A stretch of 64,000 nt of DNA, taken from assembly GCA_905193225.1 (NCBI GenBank), contig CAJJNV010000002.1, forward strand, positions 51,816 to 115,815. The letters run 5' to 3'. Shown one piece after another: positions 27,036 to 35,214 of this stretch. The translations under genes and the position numbers were made by a program. Under the pieces are notes generated by a model. The model was not told the origin of the DNA, did not search any database, and saw only the letters and a list, made by a program, of their open reading frames with translations. Source of the stretch: an uncultured Oscillospiraceae bacterium (GTDB lineage Bacteria > Bacillota > Clostridia > Oscillospirales > Acutalibacteraceae). Position 1 is the first letter of the stretch; every line of letters begins with the position of its first letter.

Positions 27036-27692
27036 ATGGAACTTAAAGACATTCTTGCAAAGGTTGACCATACCCTGCTTGCTCCCGGCTGCACCTGGGA
27101 ACAGATCAAGGGCGTGCTCGACGACGGTATCAAATACGGCTGCGCTTCCTGCTGCATTCCCCCCATCTATGTTAAGCAGGCCAAGGAATATGTAGGAGAC
27201 AAGCTCCCCATCTGCACCGTTATCGGTTTTCCCCACGGTTCCAACACCACCGCCACCAAGGTTTTCGAAACCGAGGATGCTGTTAAAAACGGCGCCGACG
27301 AGATCGATATGGTCATCAACATCAGCTGGATGAAGGACAAGAAATACGATGATGTTCTCGGCGAGATTAAGGCCATCAAGGCTGCCTGCCACGGCAAGCT
27401 TTTAAAGGTCATTGTTGAGACCAGTGAGCTTGACGCTGATGAAAGAGCAAAAATCACCAAGATTGTTTCCGAATCGGGCGCAGATTACATAAAGACCTCC
27501 ACCGGTTATTCTTCCCGCGGCGCAAGCGAGGAAGACATCAAGATCTTCAACGAGAACAAGTCTGATGCTCTCAAGATCAAGGCTTCTGCCGGAATCAAAA
27601 GCGTTGAGGACGCAGAAAAGTTTATCGAGCTTGGCGCTTCGAGACTGGGAACCAGCCGCGTTGTCAAAGCTGCAAAGGCTCTTGAAAACTAA
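27036..27692 (+). CDS. deoC: Deoxyribose-phosphate aldolase
   Basis: A 218-residue class I aldolase that splits 2-deoxyribose-5-phosphate into acetaldehyde and glyceraldehyde-3-phosphate. KVDHTLLAPG opens the barrel, the Schiff-base lysine lies in YIKTSTGYSSRG, and KASAGIKSVEDA follows. Next to deoB, cdd and pdp, it completes deoxynucleoside breakdown, but it has its own promoter and terminator. Confidence 0.95.
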   Translation: MELKDILAKVDHTLLAPGCTWEQIKGVLDDGIKYGCASCCIPPIYVKQAKEYVGDKLPICTVIGFPHGSNTTATKVFETEDAVKNGADEIDMVINISWMKDKKYDDVLGEIKAIKAACHGKLLKVIVETSELDADERAKITKIVSESGADYIKTSTGYSSRGASEEDIKIFNENKSDALKIKASAGIKSVEDAEKFIELGASRLGTSRVVKAAKALEN

Positions 27693-27708
27693 TTAAAGCA
27701 GATTATAA

Positions 27709-27747
27709 AAAGCGGCTTTGGGAATTTTCCCGATGTCGCTTTTTCTT
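27709..27747 (+). terminator. Intrinsic terminator after deoC
   Basis: Interrupted stem (aaagcg ... cgcttt with an inner ggga/tccc pair) followed by Ts. Confidence 0.7.
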
Positions 27748-27820
27748 GTGCTGTATATCCGTATAAATTTTCCGTTATGATAATTGCTGTTGTTAAGACC
27801 GAGTTTTACGGATACTGCGG

Positions 27821-27882
27821 TTGTCGGACCGATCGGTTTGTCGGACGGAAAATCAATCAACCGACTGTCCGATCGATCGGTT
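27821..27882 (+). promoter_or_regulatory. Operator-like palindromes upstream of deoB
   Basis: Two perfect palindromes, ACCGATCGGT (27828-27837) and CCGATCGATCGG (27869-27880), lie 31 bases apart, with a direct repeat ttgtcggac (27822-27830 and 27838-27846). The two sites can also pair into one long hairpin. Placed about 75 bases before the nucleoside-salvage genes, they could be binding sites for a regulator. No regulator gene is seen nearby. Confidence 0.4.
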
Positions 27883-27954
27883 TATCGATTCGTTTTTTAT
27901 TTGTTTACCGGATTTTTGTTTGCATACAATATTTTTTGAAAGGGGAAAGGTATC

Positions 27955-29121
27955 TTGAAAAGAGTGTTTTTAATCGTGCTGGACAGCTTTGGCGCAGGGC
28001 AGGCTCCCGATGCCGAAAAATTCGGAGATAAGGGAGCGTCGACAATTAAGGCGGCCGCAGCTTCGGAAATGTTTCATCTGACCGAGATGGGCAAAATGGG
28101 GCTTTTCAATATTGACGGAATAGATGCGGGGAATCCCGTGAATGATCCTTCTGCCGCGCATATGAAGCTTCGCGAGCTGTCGGTCGGAAAGGACACAACC
28201 ACCGGCCATTTTGAAATTGCGGGAATCGTTTCAAAGACCCCTTTCCCCACCTATCCAAACGGCTTTCCCAAAGAAATCATAGAAAAGTTTGAAAAGGCGA
28301 CAGGCAGAAAGGTGCTTTGCAACAAGCCCTATTCGGGCACTCGGGTCATAAAGGACTACGGCAGAGAGCACATAAAAACCGGCGATCTTATAGTTTATAC
28401 CTCGGCCGACAGTGTTTTTCAGATTGCCGCCCACGAGGACGTTGTACCCCCCGAAAAGCTGTATGAATATTGCCGCGTGGCAAGGCAAATTTTGCAGGGA
28501 AACAATGCCGTCGGAAGGGTCATCGCCCGCCCCTTTATCGGAGAGTATCCGAATTTTGAACGTACTCCCAACCGCCACGATTTTTCTCTTGTGCCGCCTG
28601 AGGGCACGATGCTTGATAATATTAAAAAGGCGGGAAAAAGCGTTATTGCCGTCGGCAAGATTGGCGATATTTTCGCCCACACCGGCACCACCGAGGAAAT
28701 TCCCACAAAGGGCAACGCCGACGGAATGGCAAAGACTCTGCTGATTGCACAACGGGATTTTGATGGGCTTGTTTTTTTAAATCTTGTGGATTTCGATATG
28801 CTTTACGGCCACAGGAGAAATCCCGACGGATATGCGGCGGCGCTGACCGAGTTTGACGGATGGCTTTTCAATTTTCTTCCCCATTTGCGGGAGGACGATA
28901 TTCTGATGATAACCGCCGATCACGGCTGCGATCCTTCAAAAACCGATTCCACCGACCACACGCGGGAATATATTCCTCTGATTGTTTACGGCAAATCGGT
29001 TAAACCCGTAAACCTCGGCATAAGAAGCGGATTTTCCGACATCGGAGCGACCGTTTGCGACTTCTTGGGAGTAGAGCAGCCCGAAAACGGAAAGAGCTTT
29101 TTAAAGGAGATGACGATATGA
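27955..29121 (+). CDS. deoB: Phosphopentomutase
   Basis: A 388-residue metalloenzyme of the alkaline phosphatase fold that interconverts (deoxy)ribose-1- and 5-phosphate. The start is a TTG at 27955 after gaaaggggaaagg. Metal and active-site motifs: LDSFGAGQAPDA, GKDTTTGHFEIAG, TADHGCDP and STDHTREYIPL. The stop overlaps the start of cdd (ATGA). Confidence 0.95.
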   Translation: MKRVFLIVLDSFGAGQAPDAEKFGDKGASTIKAAAASEMFHLTEMGKMGLFNIDGIDAGNPVNDPSAAHMKLRELSVGKDTTTGHFEIAGIVSKTPFPTYPNGFPKEIIEKFEKATGRKVLCNKPYSGTRVIKDYGREHIKTGDLIVYTSADSVFQIAAHEDVVPPEKLYEYCRVARQILQGNNAVGRVIARPFIGEYPNFERTPNRHDFSLVPPEGTMLDNIKKAGKSVIAVGKIGDIFAHTGTTEEIPTKGNADGMAKTLLIAQRDFDGLVFLNLVDFDMLYGHRRNPDGYAAALTEFDGWLFNFLPHLREDDILMITADHGCDPSKTDSTDHTREYIPLIVYGKSVKPVNLGIRSGFSDIGATVCDFLGVEQPENGKSFLKEMTI

Positions 29122-29510
29122 AGGAACAGGAACTTATAAATGCCGCAAAAAAGGCTATGGAAAAATCCTATGCACCCTATTCTCATTTCAATGTTGGAGC
29201 GGCCCTTTACTGCGGAGACGGAAAGGTTTATCTCGGCGCGAATATCGAAAACTCATCATTTTCCCTTTGCTGCTGTGCCGAGCGAAACGCAGTTTTTCGC
29301 GCAGTTAACGACGGGGAACGGGATTTTAAGGCCATTGCCATTGTGGGCGGAAAAAATCATAAAATAGAAAAATACTGTCCTCCCTGCGGAGCCTGCCGGC
29401 AGGTGCTGACCGAGTTTTGCAAGGAAAACTTTGATATAATTTTAACAAACGGACAAAAGATTAAAACCTTTAAGCTAAAGGACATTATGCCCCTCGGCTT
29501 TTCACTTTGA
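29118..29510 (+). CDS. cdd: Cytidine deaminase
   Basis: A 130-residue homotetramer-type enzyme starting at ATG 29118, overlapping deoB. The catalytic glutamate and zinc cysteine are in CCCAERNAVF, the other two zinc cysteines in CPPCGACRQVLTEF, and the substrate contact in VGAALYCGDGKVYLGANIENSS. It converts cytidine or deoxycytidine to uridine forms for salvage. Confidence 0.95.
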   Translation: MKEQELINAAKKAMEKSYAPYSHFNVGAALYCGDGKVYLGANIENSSFSLCCCAERNAVFRAVNDGERDFKAIAIVGGKNHKIEKYCPPCGACRQVLTEFCKENFDIILTNGQKIKTFKLKDIMPLGFSL

Positions 29511-29637
29511 TATTGAAACGATAATTTCTTGTGTGCCGATGTATAAGAGGCTGTGACTTGAGGAATTGATTGCTTAACGTCTCGGGGCATAACACAAAGG
29601 ACACAAAAATACCTCCGCCGATTAAGGAGACTGGTTT

Positions 29638-30921
29638 ATGAGAATGTATGACATTATAACCGACAAAAAACAGGGCAGAGAGCTTTCAAAAGAGCAGATC
29701 GAGTTTTTTATAAAGGGATATACCGACGGACATATTCCCGATTACCAGGCGTCGGCCCTGCTTATGGCTATATATTTTAAGGGTATGACCGAAAGGGAAA
29801 CGGTGGATCTTACCGAGTGTATGACCCTTTCGGGGCAGTGTCTTGATCTGTCGGATTTCGGCCATCTTACTTGCGACAAACACAGTACCGGCGGGGTGGG
29901 GGATAAGACCACCCTTGTGGTTGCGCCGCTTGTTGCCTGCCTTGGAGGAGTTGTTGCAAAAATGTCGGGCAGAGGCCTCGGCCACACCGGCGGGACTATC
30001 GACAAATTGGAAAGTATAGCGGGATATAACGCCTTTCTTTCGGAAGATCGATTTAAATCTCAGGCGAAGGAAATAGGCGTTGCGGTCATCGGTCAGACCG
30101 GCGAGCTTACCCCCGCCGATAAAAAGCTTTACGCCCTTAGGGATGTCACCGGAACGGTGGACAGCATTCCGCTTATTGCCTCGAGCGTTATGTGTAAAAA
30201 GCTTGCGGCGGGAGCAAAAAACATCGTGCTTGACGTAAAGGTGGGAAGCGGCGCCTTTATGAAAACCCCCGAGGAGGGCAAAAAACTGGCCGAAATATGC
30301 GTTAAAATAGGAAAGGCTCACGGCAGAAACACTGCCGCCCTTATAACCGATATGGACAAACCACTCGGAAAGACTGTGGGAAACGCTTTGGAAGTGATGG
30401 AAGCCATAGAGGTGCTCAAAGGCCGCCGACATGGAGAATTTGAGGATATATGCGTCGAGCTGTCGGCTAATATGTTGTCGCTTTGCAAGAGTATTCCGGT
30501 GGAATCGGCCGAGAACCTTGCGAGAGCGGCACTTGAAAACGGAAGCGCCTTTGAAAAATTCGAAAGCTGGATAACCGCTCAGGGAGGAGACCTTTCGTCC
30601 CTCAAAAAAGCGGAGTATTCCTTTGAGATAAAGTCGGAAAAGAACGGATTTATCACCGCCGTAAACGCCGAAAGCATAGGTCTTTGCGCCGCCGCCCTCG
30701 GAGCGGGCAGAAAAACCAAGGATGACTCTATCGACTTCGGCGCAGGAATTGAAATGAAAAAAACGGTGGGGGACAGAATCAAAAAGGGAGATACGCTGGC
30801 CGTATTATATGCGTCGGACAAAGGCCTTCTGAATCCGGCTGCCGAGCATTTTAAAAGGGCGTTGACCTTCGGGGAAAGCTGCCCCGAAAAGCGGCCGCAC
30901 ATTTTCTTTTCGGTCAGGTAA
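29638..30921 (+). CDS. pdp: Pyrimidine-nucleoside phosphorylase
   Basis: A 427-residue enzyme of the thymidine phosphorylase family. Landmarks: DKHSTGGVGDKTTLVVAPLV (phosphate and base site), KMSGRGLGHTGGTIDKLES and LDVKVGSGAFMKT. It releases ribose- or deoxyribose-1-phosphate that DeoB and DeoC then process. It follows cdd by about 130 bases, with ttaaggag before the ATG. Confidence 0.94.
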   Translation: MRMYDIITDKKQGRELSKEQIEFFIKGYTDGHIPDYQASALLMAIYFKGMTERETVDLTECMTLSGQCLDLSDFGHLTCDKHSTGGVGDKTTLVVAPLVACLGGVVAKMSGRGLGHTGGTIDKLESIAGYNAFLSEDRFKSQAKEIGVAVIGQTGELTPADKKLYALRDVTGTVDSIPLIASSVMCKKLAAGAKNIVLDVKVGSGAFMKTPEEGKKLAEICVKIGKAHGRNTAALITDMDKPLGKTVGNALEVMEAIEVLKGRRHGEFEDICVELSANMLSLCKSIPVESAENLARAALENGSAFEKFESWITAQGGDLSSLKKAEYSFEIKSEKNGFITAVNAESIGLCAAALGAGRKTKDDSIDFGAGIEMKKTVGDRIKKGDTLAVLYASDKGLLNPAAEHFKRALTFGESCPEKRPHIFFSVR

Positions 30922-31075
30922 AACGGTATGTTGCAGCGACACAAAACAGGGTACTTAAAGAACATACCGTTACCTAAGGGAGCACAGCGGCGCGGCAAAA
31001 CGGAACGCCCGCAAACAAGGATCCCGCTGTCCGCTATACAACTGCTATACAACCTATGAAAACGGCGGGATGTGC
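30922..31075 (+). promoter_or_regulatory. Structured leader before the ClC gene
   Basis: A perfect 11-bp inverted repeat, AACGGTATGTT (30922-30932) and AACATACCGTT (30961-30971), is followed by a second inverted pair atcccgc / gcgggat and a tandem gctatacaac. This could be a pdp terminator without a T run, or a regulatory leader for the downstream transporter. It does not match the fluoride riboswitch core. Confidence 0.35.
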
Positions 31076-31128
31076 GCATTTAATTGAATTGATTATCGAT
31101 TATTCAACGTAAAATGACGGGAGTAGAA

Positions 31129-32391
31129 ATGAACATTAACACCAAAAAAGAATCCGAGCCATTCGCTCGTTTTATAACGGGATTTTTGAAATGGGCGGGA
31201 ATAGCCCTTCTTGTGGGAGCGGTCGGAGGAGCTGTAGGGGCGCTCTTTTACGCCCTTGTCAGCGGAGCAGCCGAGTTTCGCGGGAAATATCCCAACACAA
31301 TTTTTTTAATGCCTGTGGGCGGCCTTATCATCGCCCACCTTTACCGCATAAATAAAATGAGCGACAACGGAGGCACCAATCAGGTTATAAGCTCGGTGAG
31401 AGATAAAGATTATCCGCCGGTTATAATTGCCCCTCTCATATTTGTTTCCACCGCCATAACAAGCCTTGTGGGCGGCTCGGCCGGAAAGGAAGGGGCTTCC
31501 CTGCAGCTTGGCGGAAGTATAGGCTCTGCGGTGGGAAAGCTCTTTCGGCTTGACGAAAAAGATATGAGCGTTGTGGTAATGTGCGGAATGAGCGCCGTCT
31601 TTTCGGCCGTTTTCGGCACGCCGCTGACCGCTGCCATTTTCACAATCGAGGTTATAAGCGTGGGACAGCTATATTATGCTGCTCTGCTTCCTTGCCTTGC
31701 TTCGTCCGTTACTGCCTTTGGCGTTTCAGGGCTTTTTGGAACGATTCCCGAGCGTTTTTCAGGCGTTGCCGTGCCCGTATTTTCGGTGGGAAATACGGCC
31801 AAAATCGTGCTTCTCGGCGGTCTTTGCGCACTGCTTAGCATTGCATTCTGCATATCTATGAAAGCAACGGCAAGATACATAAAATCACTTTTAAAGAATG
31901 TTTACATCAGAATGATATTAGGTTCGGTTGTTGTGGTGGTGCTGACCCTTGCGGTGGGTTCGCAGAAATACAACGGAACCGGAATGAACATTGTCGAACA
32001 GGCGGTTTTGCAGGGGCAGGCCGAGCCTTGGGACTTTGCCCTAAAGCTTGTTTTTACCGCCATATCACTGGCCGTGGGATTCCGAGGCGGAGAAATTGTA
32101 CCGGTTTTTGCGGTGGGTGCTTCCTTCGGCTGCGTTGCAGGGAGTCTTTTAGGGGTTGATCCCGGCTTTGCTGCCGCTATTGGTCTTGTCGCTACATTCT
32201 GCGGAGCGGTCAACTGCCCTGTGGCTTCGATATTTTTAAGCATTGAGCTTTTCGGGGGAGAGGGAGCGGTGTTTTTTGCCGTTGCCTGCGCGGTCAGTTT
32301 TGCCCTTTCGGGATATTACGGACTTTACAGTAGCCAGAAGATCGTCTATTCAAAGCTTACGGCGAGATTTATTGACCGCACGGCCAAGTAG
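31129..32391 (+). CDS. ClC-family chloride channel/transporter
   Basis: A 420-residue polytopic membrane protein from ATG 31129. The ion-path motifs are SLVGGSAGKEGASLQLGGSI (the gating glutamate is present in GKEGA) and VFGTPLTAAIFTIEV. Later segments AVGFRGGEIVPVFAVGASFG and CGAVNCPVASIFLSIELFGG are typical of ClC proteins. Probably a chloride/proton antiporter for acid or ion stress. No CBS domains. Confidence 0.93.
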   Translation: MNINTKKESEPFARFITGFLKWAGIALLVGAVGGAVGALFYALVSGAAEFRGKYPNTIFLMPVGGLIIAHLYRINKMSDNGGTNQVISSVRDKDYPPVIIAPLIFVSTAITSLVGGSAGKEGASLQLGGSIGSAVGKLFRLDEKDMSVVVMCGMSAVFSAVFGTPLTAAIFTIEVISVGQLYYAALLPCLASSVTAFGVSGLFGTIPERFSGVAVPVFSVGNTAKIVLLGGLCALLSIAFCISMKATARYIKSLLKNVYIRMILGSVVVVVLTLAVGSQKYNGTGMNIVEQAVLQGQAEPWDFALKLVFTAISLAVGFRGGEIVPVFAVGASFGCVAGSLLGVDPGFAAAIGLVATFCGAVNCPVASIFLSIELFGGEGAVFFAVACAVSFALSGYYGLYSSQKIVYSKLTARFIDRTAK

Positions 32392-32571
32392 CGCTGCGGC
32401 CTTACAGTATCAAATGAAAGAAAAATTCAGGTCGATGGTAGAGCACCGATTACTTACGGCTATATAAAGCAAATTAGTTGATTTGAAAACTGTTGTGAAA
32501 AAAACATCGGTATGACAACGGCGGCAGGCTTGAAAAACGGCCGTTTCTAAAGGAAAATAAACAGCATATCT

Positions 32572-32608
32572 GACGGATAGCGCGGGTTTTGCGCCTCCGT
32601 CTTTTTTA
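32572..32608 (+). terminator. Intrinsic terminator downstream of the ClC gene
   Basis: Inverted repeat gacgga-agcgc / gcgcctccgtc followed by six Ts. The surrounding 504-base gap (32392-32895) otherwise holds a hairpin-forming motif at 32427-32447 (related to one at 52355-52371), an AT-rich promoter region and a leader. Confidence 0.88.
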
Positions 32609-32732
32609 TTCTGCCCTTAGATGGATTTTATGGATTTTTTTGATTTTAAGGAATAAATTGTTTTATAGGTAGTTAAAATTTGCAAATTGGTGTTTTTATT
32701 TGGAATTTCGTCAAATAAATAAAAATTTGCGG

Positions 32733-32761
32733 TTGACTATTAAATGTATTTGTGATATTAT
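32733..32761 (+). promoter_or_regulatory. Sigma-A type promoter for the metallophosphoesterase genes
   Basis: TTGACT (32733-32738), 17-base spacer, TATTAT (32756-32761) in an AT-rich stretch, leaving a leader of about 130 bases. Confidence 0.8.
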
Positions 32762-32895
32762 TCTATTAAATATAGGTGTCGGTAGAACTCGGTGCCTTTC
32801 GAATGAAAAAATTGTGCCGTAAATGTGTCAAAGAATGATTTGAGGAGGACAACAAAGCATTTTAGGACGGCTGCGGTACGAAAAGGAGAATCAAG

Positions 32896-35070
32896 ATGAA
32901 ACTGTTCAAAGATATGGCGAAAACGGGTCTTTCGGCTGTTCTTGCAGTGGCGGTTGCTCTTTCGGGATTGATTTTTGCTTCGGCAGATGCCTCCGACCCA
33001 AGAGAAGGATATACCGGAACTGCAGACGAAATAACCATTCCCGCTCTTGAGGAATCGAAACAATCCAATGTTTATTACGGAGATGTCAACTTTTCTTCGG
33101 ATATAAGCGCTGTCGACGCCTTGATGGTACTGCTTAATTCGGTTGATAAGATTACACTTACAGATGGACAGAAGATCCGTGCAAATGTCGACGGATCGGC
33201 AGATGCTCAGGGAAAGGCCACCGTAGAGGCTTCCGATGCTCTGCTCATTCTGCAGCGCACGGTTGGAAAAGATGTTGATTTCCCGGCCGAAAAGGCGGTT
33301 GTGGAAAAGGCCCTCAATATGAAGGTCAAGCTTAAATGCCGCGAGGACGGAACCTTTAATGTTCTTCAGGTTTCCGATTTTCAGGACAACTGCAATGCCA
33401 ACGAAACCATTAAGGACGGAACCATGAAGCGCTTTAATGCCATGGTTGACGCCACCGATCCCGACCTTGTCGTGATCACGGGAGACCAGATCTGGCCCAA
33501 TCCTTTGAATGACGAAAAGGACTTTATCCGCTATGTGGATATTATGGTCGGAAGACTTGAAAAGGACGGTATTCCCTGGGCGGTTGTTTACGGTAACCAT
33601 GATAACGACGTTGGTAAACACGATGCCATTAACACTAATGTCAGAAAATGGCGCCAGCAGGAAATTTACGAAAGCTATGCTCACTGCGTGGCCACTGCCG
33701 GTCCAGAAGATATTTTCGGAATAGGCAACTATGTTCTTCCCATTCTGACAAACGACGAATCCTCCATTGCCTTTAATGTATGGTGCCTCGACACCGGTGA
33801 TTACAACGAAAATCTTGACAAGTCGGTTTATAAATTCAAGGACAGCGAGTACATCAAAAACGGCTATTACACTTCGGTTTCCGGTCACGAAAACAGCACA
33901 TACGACTTTATAAAATACGATCAGCAGCTTTGGTACTACAACACCTCCACCATTATGGAAAACTACAACAAGGCTGAGATCCCGGCAATTATGTTTGGCC
34001 ATATTTGCCTGCCTGAGTTTATTGATGTTTATGAAAACAGAAACGACGCTTCGGTCAACTTTACCGGAGTGAATAAGGAGGGCTGCTCCTGCGGTCCGGT
34101 CAACTCCCATATGTTTGATACCCTTCTTGCCCGCGGAGACGTCAAGGGCTTCTATGTCGGACACGACCATATCAACAATTCCTCCGGAATGTGGAAGGGA
34201 ATAGAGCTTGGCTTTGGCGGTGCTCTTACCACCGATATGTACGGCAGCTATAACACAAACCAGCCCAGTCCCGAAACACAGGGAGGCCGTATCTTTACCA
34301 TTAAGCAGGGTGAAAACGGCAATGCCGCCACCGTAACAAACAAATGGATCTCCTACGACAGCGTTAAATCAGCCGAGAAGGGCGAAACCACCGAGACCAT
34401 CGGAGACAGCCCCTTCGCGGGACAGATCATCGACCTCGAGGCAGGAAAGCTCCCCACAGCCCGCATTAAGGGCTTTGACGCGGTTCCCTTCGATTGCAAT
34501 GCCAAAACGCCCGCCGTTCTTTCTCTCGCAAACGGAAAGGGATTCAGAAATTCCGCCGCTCTTGCCATACTCAAAAACGGCAATCAGACCTCTTTCGACG
34601 GCATCGGAAGAATAGACAACAGCAGCATCGGTATTTCTCTTGATACTCCGACGGCCGTCGGAAACAGCAAGTATCTGAGAATATGGGTGGATCTTACCGG
34701 CGTTGATTTCAGAAAGGCAAATCTCGGCCTTATCGCTCAGAACGGAACGGTTTACACCACCGACAACAAAGACAATTCGGAAACACCCTTCTATTATCTT
34801 CCCGACGGTGAAAAGACCTGGAAGAAGCTTTATCACGGAGGAGACGGCTGCTTCGGAGCCGCACAGGGCTCAAGCGTTAGGGATTATAAGGGATGGCTTG
34901 CGTTCCCCATTGAGGATTTCGCCGCCTCCACGAGCTCGCCCGCAGGCCCCGGCTCCTCGGTGGTCATGAAGGAGGTATTCCTCTTCTTCGACTTCACCGA
35001 GCTTTCGATGCAGGGAAGCACCTTCTACATTGACGAGCTTGGCATGGTTCCCGAATACTGGGTGTTTTAA
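32896..35070 (+). CDS. Secreted metallophosphoesterase with N-terminal dockerin-like repeats (copy 1)
   Basis: A 724-residue exported protein. Residues 1-30 form a signal peptide ending near ASADA. Residues about 55-130 carry two dockerin-like calcium-loop repeats (GDVNFSSDISAVDALMVL and VEASDALLILQRTVG). A calcineurin-like phosphoesterase domain follows with LQVSDFQDN, VVITGDQIW, YGNHDND and FYVGHDHINNSSG, all metal-ligand blocks of the family. The C-terminal 200 residues look like a beta-sandwich (KYLRIWVDLTGVDFRKANLG). It probably removes phosphate from an extracellular substrate; the dockerin-like part may hold it to a scaffold. Closely similar to the next gene. Confidence 0.88.
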   Translation: MKLFKDMAKTGLSAVLAVAVALSGLIFASADASDPREGYTGTADEITIPALEESKQSNVYYGDVNFSSDISAVDALMVLLNSVDKITLTDGQKIRANVDGSADAQGKATVEASDALLILQRTVGKDVDFPAEKAVVEKALNMKVKLKCREDGTFNVLQVSDFQDNCNANETIKDGTMKRFNAMVDATDPDLVVITGDQIWPNPLNDEKDFIRYVDIMVGRLEKDGIPWAVVYGNHDNDVGKHDAINTNVRKWRQQEIYESYAHCVATAGPEDIFGIGNYVLPILTNDESSIAFNVWCLDTGDYNENLDKSVYKFKDSEYIKNGYYTSVSGHENSTYDFIKYDQQLWYYNTSTIMENYNKAEIPAIMFGHICLPEFIDVYENRNDASVNFTGVNKEGCSCGPVNSHMFDTLLARGDVKGFYVGHDHINNSSGMWKGIELGFGGALTTDMYGSYNTNQPSPETQGGRIFTIKQGENGNAATVTNKWISYDSVKSAEKGETTETIGDSPFAGQIIDLEAGKLPTARIKGFDAVPFDCNAKTPAVLSLANGKGFRNSAALAILKNGNQTSFDGIGRIDNSSIGISLDTPTAVGNSKYLRIWVDLTGVDFRKANLGLIAQNGTVYTTDNKDNSETPFYYLPDGEKTWKKLYHGGDGCFGAAQGSSVRDYKGWLAFPIEDFAASTSSPAGPGSSVVMKEVFLFFDFTELSMQGSTFYIDELGMVPEYWVF

Positions 35071-35214
35071 GCGACATTACAGCCTGCTGAAAAACGCAGG
35101 AAAACGGGAAACGGCCGCCCTGCGGCGGCTCTGCCGAACATACGAATTTTTCGGTTAAATCGGGAACGGATTATTTCTGTCTCGTTTAAAACATTAAAAA
35201 AGGAGAAACAGCAA

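Noticed and set aside
30922..31128. Fluoride riboswitch before the ClC gene
   Set aside because: The conserved crcB-motif core could not be found, and the protein keeps GKEGA typical of chloride-type ClC.
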